From Clostridiaceae bacterium (GTDB lineage Bacteria; Bacillota; Clostridia; Oscillospirales; QAMX01), in the NCBI GenBank assembly GCA_016297585.1, contig JAEDGJ010000066.1, positions 1 through 13,099 of the forward strand: 13,099 nt of DNA, written 5' to 3'. Numbering within the stretch: the first letter of the stretch is position 1; each line of letters begins with the position of its first letter. A program made the position numbers and the translations under genes. Under the pieces are notes generated by a model, which was given only the letters and a program-made list of their open reading frames with translations, had not been told where the DNA came from and ran no database searches. This document shows positions 1 to 7,448 of this stretch, piece by piece.

Positions 1-716
1 AGCCGTCCTCCCGGATACAGCGCGCCGACCGCCGCCCGCAGCGCCTCGTCGATCGCCGTCAGCTCGTCGTTGACAGCGATGCGCAGCGCCTGAAACGTGC
101 GCTTTGCCGGATGCTGCTTTTCGCGGCGCGCGGCGGCGGGCATCGCGTCCGCAATGATGCCGGCAAGCTCCCCCGTCGTCCCGATCGGATGCGTCTCCCG
201 CGCCCGCACGATCGCCTCCGCGATGCGCGGGGCGTAGCGCTCCTCGCCGTAATCGAAGAGAATGCGCCGCAGCTCGGACGCGTCCGCGGTGTTGACGAGA
301 TCGTATGCCGTCCCGCCGCGCGTGCGGTCCATGCGCATATCGAGCGGCGCGTCGTGCATATAGGAAAAACCGCGCTCCGGGTCGTCGAGCTGAAAAGACG
401 AGCAGCCGAGATCAAAGAGGATGCCGTCCGCGCCTTCCGCACCCGCAGCTCTCAGGCAGTCCGCGATGTTCCGGAAATCGCTGTGCACCAGCGTCACGCG
501 GTCATCAAACGGCGCGAGCCTCTCCCGTGCCCTTCCGAGCGCGTATTCGTCGCGGTCGATGCCGATGAGCCTTCCGCCCCGCAGCTTTTCCGCGATCGCG
601 GAGGCATGTCCCGCGCCGCCCAGCGTCGCGTCGACGTAGATGCCGTCGGGACGGAGGTTCAGCGCGTCGATGCAGGCGTCGCGCAGCACCGGGATATGGG
701 TGTATGTTTCGTTCAT
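1..716 (-). CDS. rsmH: 16S rRNA (cytosine1402-N4)-methyltransferase RsmH, 3' end cut by window edge
   Basis: SAM-dependent enzyme that N4-methylates C1402 in the decoding site of 16S rRNA. About 238 codons are present and the reading frame is open at the left edge, so roughly the last quarter of the usual ~310 residues lies outside. The N-terminus reads MNETYTHIPVLRDAC, typical of the family. The SAM-binding loop DATLGGAGH is at residues 29-37, followed by GIDRDEYAL and later FDLGCSSFQLDDPERGFS, both RsmH hallmarks. The ATG at 716-714 is the natural start and has a GAAGAAAGG stretch upstream. The gene has its own promoter (781-809). rsmH normally follows mraZ at the head of the division/cell-wall cluster, but here a coiled-coil gene takes that place. 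Identity is very secure. Confidence 0.96.
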   Translation of the reverse strand, partial: MNETYTHIPVLRDACIDALNLRPDGIYVDATLGGAGHASAIAEKLRGGRLIGIDRDEYALGRARERLAPFDDRVTLVHSDFRNIADCLRAAGAEGADGILFDLGCSSFQLDDPERGFSYMHDAPLDMRMDRTRGGTAYDLVNTADASELRRILFDYGEERYAPRIAEAIVRARETHPIGTTGELAGIIADAMPAAARREKQHPAKRTFQALRIAVNDELTAIDEALRAAVGALYPGGR

Positions 717-780
717 TTCAAAGGTTTGCCTTTCTTCCGGATAAAACTCCGCCGCGGAAGGTGAACATAATCCGATTTCC

Positions 781-809
781 ATTATACAGGATTCCAACCC
801 GGATTGCAA
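781..809 (-). promoter_or_regulatory. SigA-type promoter for rsmH
   Basis: Read on the minus strand, TTGCAA (809-804) and a perfect TATAAT (786-781) are separated by exactly 17 bp. The predicted transcript starts near 774, leaving a leader of about 58 nt before the rsmH ATG. This suggests rsmH and what follows it can be transcribed independently of the uvrC operon. The site is read from sequence; its activity is inferred. Confidence 0.75.
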
Positions 810-843
810 GCCGTTTCCGCCGGAAATATTCCGACAGAAAGGA

Positions 844-1308
844 TTATTTCACACCGGCGGCAGCCTTGAATTCCGCACGGATCTTGCGCACCTCGGCAAG
901 AGACGCCGCGATGGACTCCTCGGTCCGCTTGAGCAGATCGTCGCAGTAGGCGCCTGCCGCGCGCTTGAGCTCCGCCGCCTGGGTCTCCGCCGACGCGCTG
1001 ATCTCCTTTGCGCGCTGCTTTGCCTGCGCCGCGATCTCGTTCTGATCGACGAGCGAGCGCGCCTTCTCCTCCGCCGTGCGGCGAAGCGAGTCGGCTTCCT
1101 TCTTGCCCGACGCGATCAGGTCGTTGCGCTTTTCGACGATCTCGCGCGCCGCCTTGATCTCTCCCGGCATATTGCCGCGCAGCTCGTCCAAGATATCGAG
1201 CGCCTTTTCGCGCTCGATCACGCATTTGTCCTTTCCGAGCGGCATGCTCCAGGCTTCCTCGATCATCCCATACAGGACGTCAATCAGTTCGTCAATTCCT
1301 CCGGCCAT
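844..1308 (-). CDS. Coiled-coil protein of the clostridial coaD-linked, DivIVA/ATPase-stalk-like family
   Basis: A 154-residue soluble protein of unknown function. After a short N-terminal segment (MAGGIDELIDVLYGMIEEAW), almost all of it is charged, Ala/Glu/Lys/Arg-rich helix (about residues 30-148) with heptad-like spacing, so an elongated coiled coil is expected. There is no signal peptide or membrane segment. Proteins of this kind are common next to coaD in clostridia and are often labelled 'ATPase' or DivIVA-like, but I see no nucleotide-binding motif, so the ATPase label looks like a coiled-coil artefact (similarity to V-type ATPase stalk subunits). A scaffold role near the septum would suit the neighbouring division cluster but is only a guess. 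The ATG at 1308 has AGGA 7 nt upstream and a second AAAGGAG further up. It lies 33 nt after coaD, so cotranscription is likely. Confidence 0.82.
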   Translation of the reverse strand: MAGGIDELIDVLYGMIEEAWSMPLGKDKCVIEREKALDILDELRGNMPGEIKAAREIVEKRNDLIASGKKEADSLRRTAEEKARSLVDQNEIAAQAKQRAKEISASAETQAAELKRAAGAYCDDLLKRTEESIAASLAEVRKIRAEFKAAAGVK

Positions 1309-1341
1309 ATCCTTTTCCTAAACTCCTTTCGGATCTTTCCC

Positions 1342-1827
1342 TTACGGTTTTAATTTCGCGGCGATATCGGCGGCGACGCATTCGGGCACAAAATCCCGGA
1401 TGTTTCCGCCGTAGCTGCCGATCTCGCGCACAAGGCTCGAGCTTAAGTACATATACTCCACGCTGGTCACGAGGAACGCCGTATCGGCGTCCGCGTTGAT
1501 CTGGCGGTTTGCCAGCGCCATCTGGAACTCGTTTTCAAAGTCGGACATCGCGCGCAGGCCGCGCACGAGCGTCGTCGCGCCGACGGTCCTCAGATAATTG
1601 GCGACGAGCCCGTCGTAAAAGTCGACGGTGACGTTTGTCAGCCCCTCGGCCTCCACCGCGCGGCGCAGAAACTCCGCGCGTTCTTCGAGCGAAAAGGTGA
1701 CTTTCTTGTTTTTATTGGCAACCACGGCGACGATCAGGCGGTCGAACATGCCCGACGCGCGCCGGATGATGTCCATGTGGCCGAGCGTCACGGGGTCGAA
1801 CGATCCCGGATATACGGCGATTTTCAT
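1342..1827 (-). CDS. coaD: Pantetheine-phosphate adenylyltransferase
   Basis: Catalyses the penultimate step of coenzyme A synthesis, transferring AMP from ATP to 4'-phosphopantetheine in the cytoplasm. At 161 residues it has normal family length. The nucleotidyltransferase signature GSFDPVTLGH is at residues 8-17, with the (T/H)xGH motif at 14-17. The family motifs LVRGLRAMSDFE (87-98) and the SSS(L)VRE motif (129-135) are intact, so the enzyme should be active. The start MKIAVYPGSFDP is canonical. An AAGGAG lies 13 nt upstream (1841-1846), a rather long spacing. It sits 23 nt after rsmD in the uvrC operon; an rsmD-coaD pairing is common in Gram-positive bacteria. Confidence 0.97.
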   Translation of the reverse strand: MKIAVYPGSFDPVTLGHMDIIRRASGMFDRLIVAVVANKNKKVTFSLEERAEFLRRAVEAEGLTNVTVDFYDGLVANYLRTVGATTLVRGLRAMSDFENEFQMALANRQINADADTAFLVTSVEYMYLSSSLVREIGSYGGNIRDFVPECVAADIAAKLKP

Positions 1828-1850
1828 GAGCGGTCTGCCGCTCCTTCCCT

Positions 1851-2411
1851 TCAGACTGTCCCGCTTTCGCGGACGATCAGCGTTATTTTGCTTTTTCCGT
1901 ACAGATACTCGCGCAGAACGCGGAAGCCCTCCTCCATCGGCGGCATCGGCTCCTCCCGCAGCGTTTCGCAGACGATGAGGCCGCCCTCGCGCAGCAGACG
2001 GCGGCGCATGATCCGCTCGAGCGCGCCCGCGATCAGCCCCGCCTCGTACGGCGGGTCGAGGAAGATCAGCCCGAACCGGTCCTCCGGAAAGCGCGCGAGC
2101 ACGCCCAGCGCGTCGCCCTGCACGATCTCCGAGCGGTTTTCGTAGCGCACGGTTTTGACGTTGTCGCGGATCACCGCGATCGCGGCGGGCGCAAGATCGA
2201 CGAATACCGCGTCCGCGGCGCCTCTCGACAGCGCCTCGATGCCGAGCTGTCCGGTGCCCGCAAACAGGTCGAGCACGCGGCGCCCTTCTATATCAAACTG
2301 GATCGCGTTGAAAACGGACTGCTTCGTCCGTTCGGTGGTGGGACGCGTGGCAAGGCCTTCGACGGATTTCAGCTTCCGGCCCCGCGCGTCGCCTGTAATC
2401 ACGCGCATCAT
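1851..2411 (-). CDS. rsmD: 16S rRNA (guanine966-N2)-methyltransferase RsmD
   Basis: Rossmann-fold SAM methyltransferase that modifies G966 of 16S rRNA. It is 186 residues, the usual length. The N-terminal MRVITGDARGRKLKS and RPTTERTKQSVFNAI (23-37) are typical, the SAM motif VLDLFAGTGQLGIEALSRGA spans 46-65, and the catalytic DPPY tetrapeptide is at 119-122. Two adjacent ATG codons (2411 and 2408) could serve as start; the choice changes only one residue. An AAAGGGA stretch lies about 10 nt upstream. The gene follows uvrC by 22 nt and precedes coaD by 23 nt, so it is part of the same transcript. Confidence 0.96.
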   Translation of the reverse strand: MMRVITGDARGRKLKSVEGLATRPTTERTKQSVFNAIQFDIEGRRVLDLFAGTGQLGIEALSRGAADAVFVDLAPAAIAVIRDNVKTVRYENRSEIVQGDALGVLARFPEDRFGLIFLDPPYEAGLIAGALERIMRRRLLREGGLIVCETLREEPMPPMEEGFRVLREYLYGKSKITLIVRESGTV

Positions 2412-2433
2412 AGACTAAATTTCCCTTTTTTCG

Positions 2434-4266
2434 TTATTTTTCGTCCGTTTCCGCCCCGTGCAGCCGCGCATAGACCGCCGCCGCCGTGTTTTTCGGCACC
2501 ACGGACGCAAGTTCATCCTCCGACGCCGCGCGGATGGCTTTCACAGAACCGAATTTCCGGATCAGCGCCGATTTCCGCGCCTCTCCGACGCCCGGAATGC
2601 CGTCCAGCGCCGATTTTCTCACCTTTTTATCCCGCAGCGTCCGGTGATATCCGATCGCGAACCGGTGTACCTCCTCGCCGATCGTTCCGATCAGCGTAAA
2701 GAGCGCGGGCTGCGTCCGGATGCCGATCTCCCGGCCGTCCGGCTCCACCAGCGCGCGCGTGCGGTGATGGTCGTCCTTGACCATGCCGAGCACGGGGATC
2801 TTCACGCCCGTCTCCTCGAGCACCCGCCGCGCCGTCTGCGCATGCTGCTCGCCGCCGTCGATCAAAAGCACGTCCGGCAGCGGCAGGAACTTCTCGTCCC
2901 CTTCCGCCGCGCGCGCGAGCCTTCGCCGCAGCACCTCCGCGATCGACGCGTAGTCGTCCGGCGCTTCCCGCTCCAGCCGGAATTTCCGGTACGCGCTCTT
3001 CCGGGGCTTTCCGCCCTCGAACACGACCATGCCGCCGACGGTTTCCTCGCCCGCCGTATGCGAGATGTCGTACGCCTCGAGCCGGTACGGCGCATTTTCC
3101 ATTCCCAGCGCCGTCTGCAGCAGGGCAAGCCCCCGCCCGGTCTTTTCTTCCTTCAGCGTCGCGATCCGCGCTTCCTCGCGGGCGTTTTCCATCGCCATCT
3201 CGAGAAGCCGCCTTTTTTCGCCGCGCTGCGGGAACAGCACATACACCCGTCTTCCGGCGAGCTTTGTCAGATAGTCGCCGAGCAGCGCCGCGTCGGGCGT
3301 CTCCTGCGACAGCAGCACCTCGCGCGGGAGCATCGGGCGGTCGCGGTAATATTGTGTCACAAACTGCGACAGCGTATCCGCCGCATCCTCGTCGTCCTCG
3401 CAGACCGGCAGCAGCGTCTGATCCTTGCCGAGAAGCGTCCCCTCGACGTAATGCAGCACCGCGATGCAGGCACGCGACGCGCCGTTGTACAGGCACACGA
3501 CGTCGGCGTCCGGCACATGCGCCGCGACGACCTTCTGCCGCCGGTCGAGCCGCTCCACCGCCTGCAGCCGGTCGCGCAGGAACGCCGCCCGCTCGAAGTC
3601 GAGCGCTTCCGCGGCGCGCTCCATCTCGACGCCGAGCGACGCCGTCAGCTCGTCGCAGCGTCCCTCGAGCAGCAGCGCGGCTTCCTCGAGCAGCGTATGG
3701 TACTGCGCCTTCGACACGCCGCCCTCGCAGACGCCGATGCAGCGTCCGAGATGCCGTCTCAGGCACGGCCGCTCGCGTCCGATGTCGCGCGGGAACCGCC
3801 GCGAGCAGTTCGGCAGCTTCAGCGTCTCCTGCACGATATCGATGACCTCGTGCGCGATCGTCCGGCCGCCGTAGGGTCCGAAGCACCGCTTCCCGGCGTC
3901 CGCCTGCGCGGACAGCATAAGCCGCGGATAATCGGCCTTCGGGTCAAAACAGATAAAGGGATAGCCCTTGTCGTCCTTTAAGAGGATGTTGTATTTCGGC
4001 TGATAGTGCTTGATCAGCGTATTTTCGAGCACCAGCGCCTCGAGCTCCGTATCCGTGACGATCGTCTCGAAGCGGTCGATATGGGAAACGAGCCGGCGCG
4101 TCTTGATCCACTGCGTTTCGGGGTTCTGGAAATACTGCGTCACGCGGTTTTTCAGGTTTTTCGCCTTTCCGACGTAAATCACAACGCCGGACGCGTCGAT
4201 CATGCGGTAAACGCCCGGCTTCTGCGGACACATATTCGCTTTTTCCCGAAGCGCTTCCAGATCCAT
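2434..4266 (-). CDS. uvrC: Excinuclease ABC subunit C
   Basis: Dual-incision nuclease of nucleotide excision repair, recruited by UvrB to damaged DNA. From the ATG at 4266 the protein has 610 residues. Domains in order: GIY-YIG nuclease (about 14-95, GVY at 18-20 and YVG at 31-33), a four-cysteine region (C154, C168, C176, C180) matching the Fe-S ligands of UvrC, the UvrB-binding UVR motif (about 205-240), the RNase H-like 5' incision domain with Asp400, Asp438, Asp470 and His540, and a tandem helix-hairpin-helix at the C-terminus (about 552-605). All expected catalytic residues are present. I prefer the ATG at 4266 over a TTG four codons upstream, because GGGAG lies 5 nt before the ATG and the TTG has no ribosome binding site. 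It is the first gene of its operon. Confidence 0.98.
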   Translation of the reverse strand: MDLEALREKANMCPQKPGVYRMIDASGVVIYVGKAKNLKNRVTQYFQNPETQWIKTRRLVSHIDRFETIVTDTELEALVLENTLIKHYQPKYNILLKDDKGYPFICFDPKADYPRLMLSAQADAGKRCFGPYGGRTIAHEVIDIVQETLKLPNCSRRFPRDIGRERPCLRRHLGRCIGVCEGGVSKAQYHTLLEEAALLLEGRCDELTASLGVEMERAAEALDFERAAFLRDRLQAVERLDRRQKVVAAHVPDADVVCLYNGASRACIAVLHYVEGTLLGKDQTLLPVCEDDEDAADTLSQFVTQYYRDRPMLPREVLLSQETPDAALLGDYLTKLAGRRVYVLFPQRGEKRRLLEMAMENAREEARIATLKEEKTGRGLALLQTALGMENAPYRLEAYDISHTAGEETVGGMVVFEGGKPRKSAYRKFRLEREAPDDYASIAEVLRRRLARAAEGDEKFLPLPDVLLIDGGEQHAQTARRVLEETGVKIPVLGMVKDDHHRTRALVEPDGREIGIRTQPALFTLIGTIGEEVHRFAIGYHRTLRDKKVRKSALDGIPGVGEARKSALIRKFGSVKAIRAASEDELASVVPKNTAAAVYARLHGAETDEK

Positions 4267-4271
4267 GACGA

Positions 4272-4276
4272 CTCCC
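4272..4276 (-). promoter_or_regulatory. Ribosome binding site of uvrC, decides the start
   Basis: GGGAG on the minus strand, 5 nt before the ATG at 4266. It overlaps the alternative TTG start region, which makes translation from the TTG unlikely. Confidence 0.65.
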
Positions 4277-4310
4277 AACCCAAAAAAGGCCCTATTTTCC
4301 GATGTTCTCT

Positions 4311-4339
4311 ATTGTACCGCAAAAGCGCGCAAAGGTCAA
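4311..4339 (-). promoter_or_regulatory. SigA-type promoter for the uvrC operon
   Basis: On the minus strand, TTGACC (4339-4334) and TACAAT (4316-4311) are 17 bp apart, a near-consensus SigA promoter. The predicted leader before the uvrC ATG is roughly 38 nt. I see no GAAC-N4-GTTC type LexA box in the intergenic region 4267-4508, so SOS control is not supported by sequence. Confidence 0.75.
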
Positions 4340-4429
4340 GTGTTTCTGTAACCAAATTGTAATATTTTTTGCATGGCGCTTTCGTGTCTTTCATGCGCGC
4401 GCACGGCGAAAACCATTTTTCGTCTCCCA

Positions 4430-4458
4430 TTGCGTTTTGATTTTCTTTATGCTATAAT
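4430..4458 (+). promoter_or_regulatory. Extended -10 SigA-type promoter for the TauE-like/TerB/ruv operon
   Basis: TTGCGT (4430-4435), 17 bp spacer, then a perfect TATAAT (4453-4458) preceded by TGC, which gives an extended -10 (TGnTATAAT). Transcription would start near 4465, about 44 nt before the first ATG. It diverges from the uvrC promoter with roughly 90 bp between the two -35 elements. Confidence 0.75.
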
Positions 4459-4508
4459 AGGTTAAATCGGGATCATCCGGTATTCGTTACGGGAGCTTAT
4501 TTGTTTGT

Positions 4509-5234
4509 ATGTGGAACGTCATCCTCTTTCTGGCCGCGGCGACGGGTGGCGCGTTCGTGCAGGCCGCGTCCGGCTTCGGCTTCGGCATCTTCGTCATGAT
4601 GTTTTTCCCGATGCTCCTGCCGAGCTACGGCATGAGCGTCACGCTGTCGGGCATGCTGTCCCTCGCCACGACGACCGTCACCGTCATCCAGTACCGCCGG
4701 TACATCTCCTGGAAAAAGCTGCTGATCCCGTCTCTGTGCTTCTGCGCCGTCAGCGCCGTCATCATCACGCTCTCGGCAGGCCAGGCGGATTCGCTGATGA
4801 AGCGGCTTCTCGGCGGCGCGCTCATCCTGCTGAGTATGTACTTCCTCTTTTGGGGCAAAAATATAAAGATCCGCGCGACGCCCGCCACGGGAGCCGCCGC
4901 AGGCTCCCTTTCCGGCGTGCTTTCCGGCCTGTTCTCCATCGGCGGGCCGCCGATGGTCGTCTATCTGCTCGCGGGCACCGACTCAAAGGAGGAATACCTC
5001 GCGACGATCCAGGCCTACTTCACCGTGACGAACATCTACGCGCTGATCGTCCGCGCGGCCAACGGGCTCGTCACGAAGGCCGTCTTCGGCTATGCCGCGC
5101 TGGGGCTTGCCGGCATCGCGCTCGGCGTATTTCTCGGCCGCCGCGTGTTCCGGAAGCTGGATGCCGGACGCCTTCGCTTCGTCGTCTACATCTTCATGGC
5201 GGTCTCCGGCGTCATCACCCTCGTGAAAGGCTGA
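4509..5234 (+). CDS. TSUP family membrane protein (TauE/SafE-type anion permease)
   Basis: A 241-residue integral membrane protein with about seven or eight hydrophobic segments. The two-repeat architecture of the TSUP (TauE/SafE/YfcA) family is visible: the first repeat has AASGFGFGIFVMM (19-31) and the second GVLSGLFSIGGPPMVVYLL (136-154), the latter being the glycine-rich signature of this family. Characterised relatives export or import sulfur-containing anions such as sulfite, sulfoacetate or taurine-derived compounds; the substrate here cannot be told from sequence. The ATG at 4509 has GGGAG 13 nt upstream, a weak arrangement, but no better in-frame start exists. It is the first gene of the operon, 9 nt before the TerB gene, with no obvious functional link to DNA processing. 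Confidence 0.9.
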   Translation: MWNVILFLAAATGGAFVQAASGFGFGIFVMMFFPMLLPSYGMSVTLSGMLSLATTTVTVIQYRRYISWKKLLIPSLCFCAVSAVIITLSAGQADSLMKRLLGGALILLSMYFLFWGKNIKIRATPATGAAAGSLSGVLSGLFSIGGPPMVVYLLAGTDSKEEYLATIQAYFTVTNIYALIVRAANGLVTKAVFGYAALGLAGIALGVFLGRRVFRKLDAGRLRFVVYIFMAVSGVITLVKG

Positions 5235-5243
5235 ACGCTCCGT

Positions 5244-7433
5244 ATGGCTTCGTATTACAGCGATATGCCCCTCCCGCCGCGGAGGTCTTCCGCGCCGCCG
5301 GGCAAGGCGCCTCCCCGCAGCTTCCGTGCCGCGCTGACGCTCACGCCCTCGCGCGACCGGCTCTTCTTCTACGCGGAGCTCTCCGGCACGCCCGCCGTCT
5401 ACCGCGGACGGGGCTATTTCACCGAAAAGCCCTCCGATCCCCCCGGCGCGGGCTTCCGCGTGCCGCAGATCTCCCTGCTCGACCCGTTTTTATGGCAATA
5501 CCGCACGGTCTCGCCGCAGCATTTCAAGATCGTCCTGCGCGTCATCGTCCCGAAGCTCCAGCGCGACGGCGTGCAGCTCACCTGCGCGCTTTCCCTGACG
5601 GAGGATCCGCCCGTGCGGGTGGACGTGACCTATGACGGCGACGCCGAGGTCTTTCGTCTGCACATCCTTTCCGTCGTGCCGCGCGGCAGCCTGACGGCGC
5701 TGCAGGGGCTCGACGAGTATATGCTCGCGGAAAACACGCTCTACCGCGTCCGCCAGCCTCACTTGAAAGAGCTGTCCCCCTACCCGGACGGCGAATCGAC
5801 GCTCCCCCGCGGCCGCGCGCAGGCGCTCGGGCGGCTCTGCGACCGCGCGTCCTATCTGTTCGCGGGCGCCGGCGTCCCGGCTCTGCGCGACTGCGGACGG
5901 GGCATCCCCCTCCGCACGCCGCAGCCCGCCTCCCCGTACGGCCGCCGCCCGGCTCCGTCTCCCCGTCCGCAGGAGGTGCCCGAGATACGGGAAGCGGTCT
6001 TTCCGCCGCCGTCCCGACCCACTCCCGCGCCCGTCCGCGAGATCGCGCTCGAGCCGCCCGCGCTCATCCGCGCCGTCATCCTGCCCTCGGCGATCTCCGG
6101 CTCCGTAAAAACCGCGGTATTCCTGAACGACGCGCGCCGCCTGCGCGGCTATGCCGTCGCCCGCGCCTCCTTCGTCCCCTTCCGCGCGGGACGTCCCACC
6201 TATGCCGACATGAACGCCGCGCAGAAAAGCTGGTACTTTTACTGGCGCGCCCAGTTTGCCCGCGGCATCGTCCTGAAAACGGACATTTCCTATATCTATG
6301 TGGCGGCGTACGAGCTATTAAACTCCGTCACCGCCTCCGGCGCGGAAGCGCTCTCCTCCCTCCTGCGGCTCTGGGAGAGCTACCGCGGCACGTTTCCCTA
6401 TCTCGACCGCTGCATGCCCGGCTGGTGCGCCGATTATATGCTCCTTTGCGACCTCGGGCAGGATTTCGACTCCCTGCAGGAGCGCATTCCGTTCTCCGTC
6501 ACCGAAACGGATCTGCCCGCCGAGGTCTTCTGCAGCCGCCGCCTGCGGGAAGGGCTTTACGCGCTCCCGCTCTCCGTCCTCGGTGCGCTCGGCGGCTACG
6601 CCATCGAGGATTCCCGCTTCTGCGCCGATCCCGAGCGCCGCGCGCGCTGCGAAGCCGCCGTGGCACGGGCTCTGCGCGCCGCAGAGGACGTCCACCGTGC
6701 GAAGGGCACCCCCCTGCTCGACGCCTATGCGCCGATGCAGACCACCTGCCTCCACGACAGCTTCTACGGCGCCGTCATCGGACGCGCGTCGTCCCGCCGC
6801 ATCGAGCTCTGCTACCGTCCCTATTCGCGCGACCCGCAGTTCCGCACGCTGCTCGGCGCCATCCTGCGCTATACGGAAAACCTCCTGCGAAAGCGCGAGC
6901 ACTTCCCCGGACGCCTGAAGGCGGAAGCGCTGCCCGCGGACATCGAGGCCGCCATCCTCGACGCGCTGGCCGTTCCGAAGCCCGCCGGGGAAGCTCCCGC
7001 TCCGCCGCCGCGCGAAAAGCTCGTCATCGATCTCGACCGCGCCCGCGCGCTGGAGGACGCGTCCTGGGAAAACACCCGCCGCCTGCTCGACGCGCTCGGC
7101 ACGGACGCCGCCGCGGATGCCGGAACCCCCGAACCGGCGCTCGCGTCCAAGACACCCGCGCCGGAGGTGCCCGCGGAACCGGAGCGCTCCGATACGGACG
7201 GGGATGACGCTCCGTTTGCCTCCCGCTTAAACGAAACGCAGGCCGCCGTCCTCGCCGCGCTGCAGCGGGACGATACGGACGCCGTGCGCCGCATCTGCGC
7301 GGACGCGATGACGTTCCCGGACGCGGTGTACGAGGAAATCAACGAAATTGCGCTCGACGCGCTCGGCGATCTGCTGATCGATACCGGCTCGGGCACGGTC
7401 TATGAGGAATATAAAACGCTTGTGCAGCAATAA
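5244..7433 (+). CDS. TerB_N/TerB_C domain protein (SngA-like)
   Basis: A 729-residue, probably cytoplasmic multidomain protein. Residues about 28-205 form a strand-rich N-terminal region I do not securely recognise; it loosely recalls the accessory region before SNF2 helicase cores. A proline-rich linker (about 222-275) follows. Residues about 305-515 match the TerB_N domain, with the hallmark AAQKSWYFYWRAQFARG (325-341) and ISYIYVAAYELLN (348-360). After a Pro/Ala linker and an acidic low-complexity stretch (622-655), the C-terminus (about 590-729) looks like TerB_C, including INEIALDALGDLLIDTG (699-715) and a final VYEEYKTL. I see no separate central TerB core. TerB_N proteins paired with a DUF2791 ATPase and a helicase have been linked to phage defence (Shango) and to predicted DNA-processing systems. 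The pairing with the next gene is clear (15 nt apart). The ribosome binding site is weak (AAAGG 13 nt upstream), so coupling to the preceding gene is plausible. Confidence 0.87.
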   Translation: MASYYSDMPLPPRRSSAPPGKAPPRSFRAALTLTPSRDRLFFYAELSGTPAVYRGRGYFTEKPSDPPGAGFRVPQISLLDPFLWQYRTVSPQHFKIVLRVIVPKLQRDGVQLTCALSLTEDPPVRVDVTYDGDAEVFRLHILSVVPRGSLTALQGLDEYMLAENTLYRVRQPHLKELSPYPDGESTLPRGRAQALGRLCDRASYLFAGAGVPALRDCGRGIPLRTPQPASPYGRRPAPSPRPQEVPEIREAVFPPPSRPTPAPVREIALEPPALIRAVILPSAISGSVKTAVFLNDARRLRGYAVARASFVPFRAGRPTYADMNAAQKSWYFYWRAQFARGIVLKTDISYIYVAAYELLNSVTASGAEALSSLLRLWESYRGTFPYLDRCMPGWCADYMLLCDLGQDFDSLQERIPFSVTETDLPAEVFCSRRLREGLYALPLSVLGALGGYAIEDSRFCADPERRARCEAAVARALRAAEDVHRAKGTPLLDAYAPMQTTCLHDSFYGAVIGRASSRRIELCYRPYSRDPQFRTLLGAILRYTENLLRKREHFPGRLKAEALPADIEAAILDALAVPKPAGEAPAPPPREKLVIDLDRARALEDASWENTRRLLDALGTDAAADAGTPEPALASKTPAPEVPAEPERSDTDGDDAPFASRLNETQAAVLAALQRDDTDAVRRICADAMTFPDAVYEEINEIALDALGDLLIDTGSGTVYEEYKTLVQQ

Positions 7434-7439
7434 AAGGAG
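7434..7439 (+). promoter_or_regulatory. Strong ribosome binding site for the DUF2791 ATPase gene
   Basis: AAGGAG directly after the TerB gene's stop codon, 9 nt before the ATG at 7449. It supports that start and efficient translation of the ATPase relative to the weakly initiated TerB gene. Confidence 0.7.
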
Positions 7440-7448
7440 TCACGGAAC

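Larger units (their letters stand above)
4267..4508. other. Divergent intergenic region between the uvrC and ruv-type operons
   Basis: At 242 nt this is the largest gene-free stretch in the window. It holds the two outward-facing promoters listed separately and the uvrC ribosome binding site. It is AT-rich in the middle (4350-4370). I see no long inverted repeat, riboswitch-like fold, LexA-type box or small coding sequence in it. Confidence 0.6.

Noticed and set aside
2458..3981. A 507-codon open frame on the plus strand opposite uvrC, and a 419-codon shifted frame at 2627-3886 on the minus strand
   Set aside because: uvrC is conserved end to end with all catalytic residues. The overlapping frames give Arg/Ala/His-rich, low-complexity translations typical of GC-rich shadows and have no ribosome binding site.
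4267..4278. TTG start for uvrC at 4278
   Set aside because: No ribosome binding site precedes it, while the ATG at 4266 has GGGAG 5 nt upstream.
4505..5635. A 376-codon plus-strand frame over the permease and the TerB gene start
   Set aside because: It is out of frame with two recognisable proteins, and its product is His/Arg-rich with no domain pattern.
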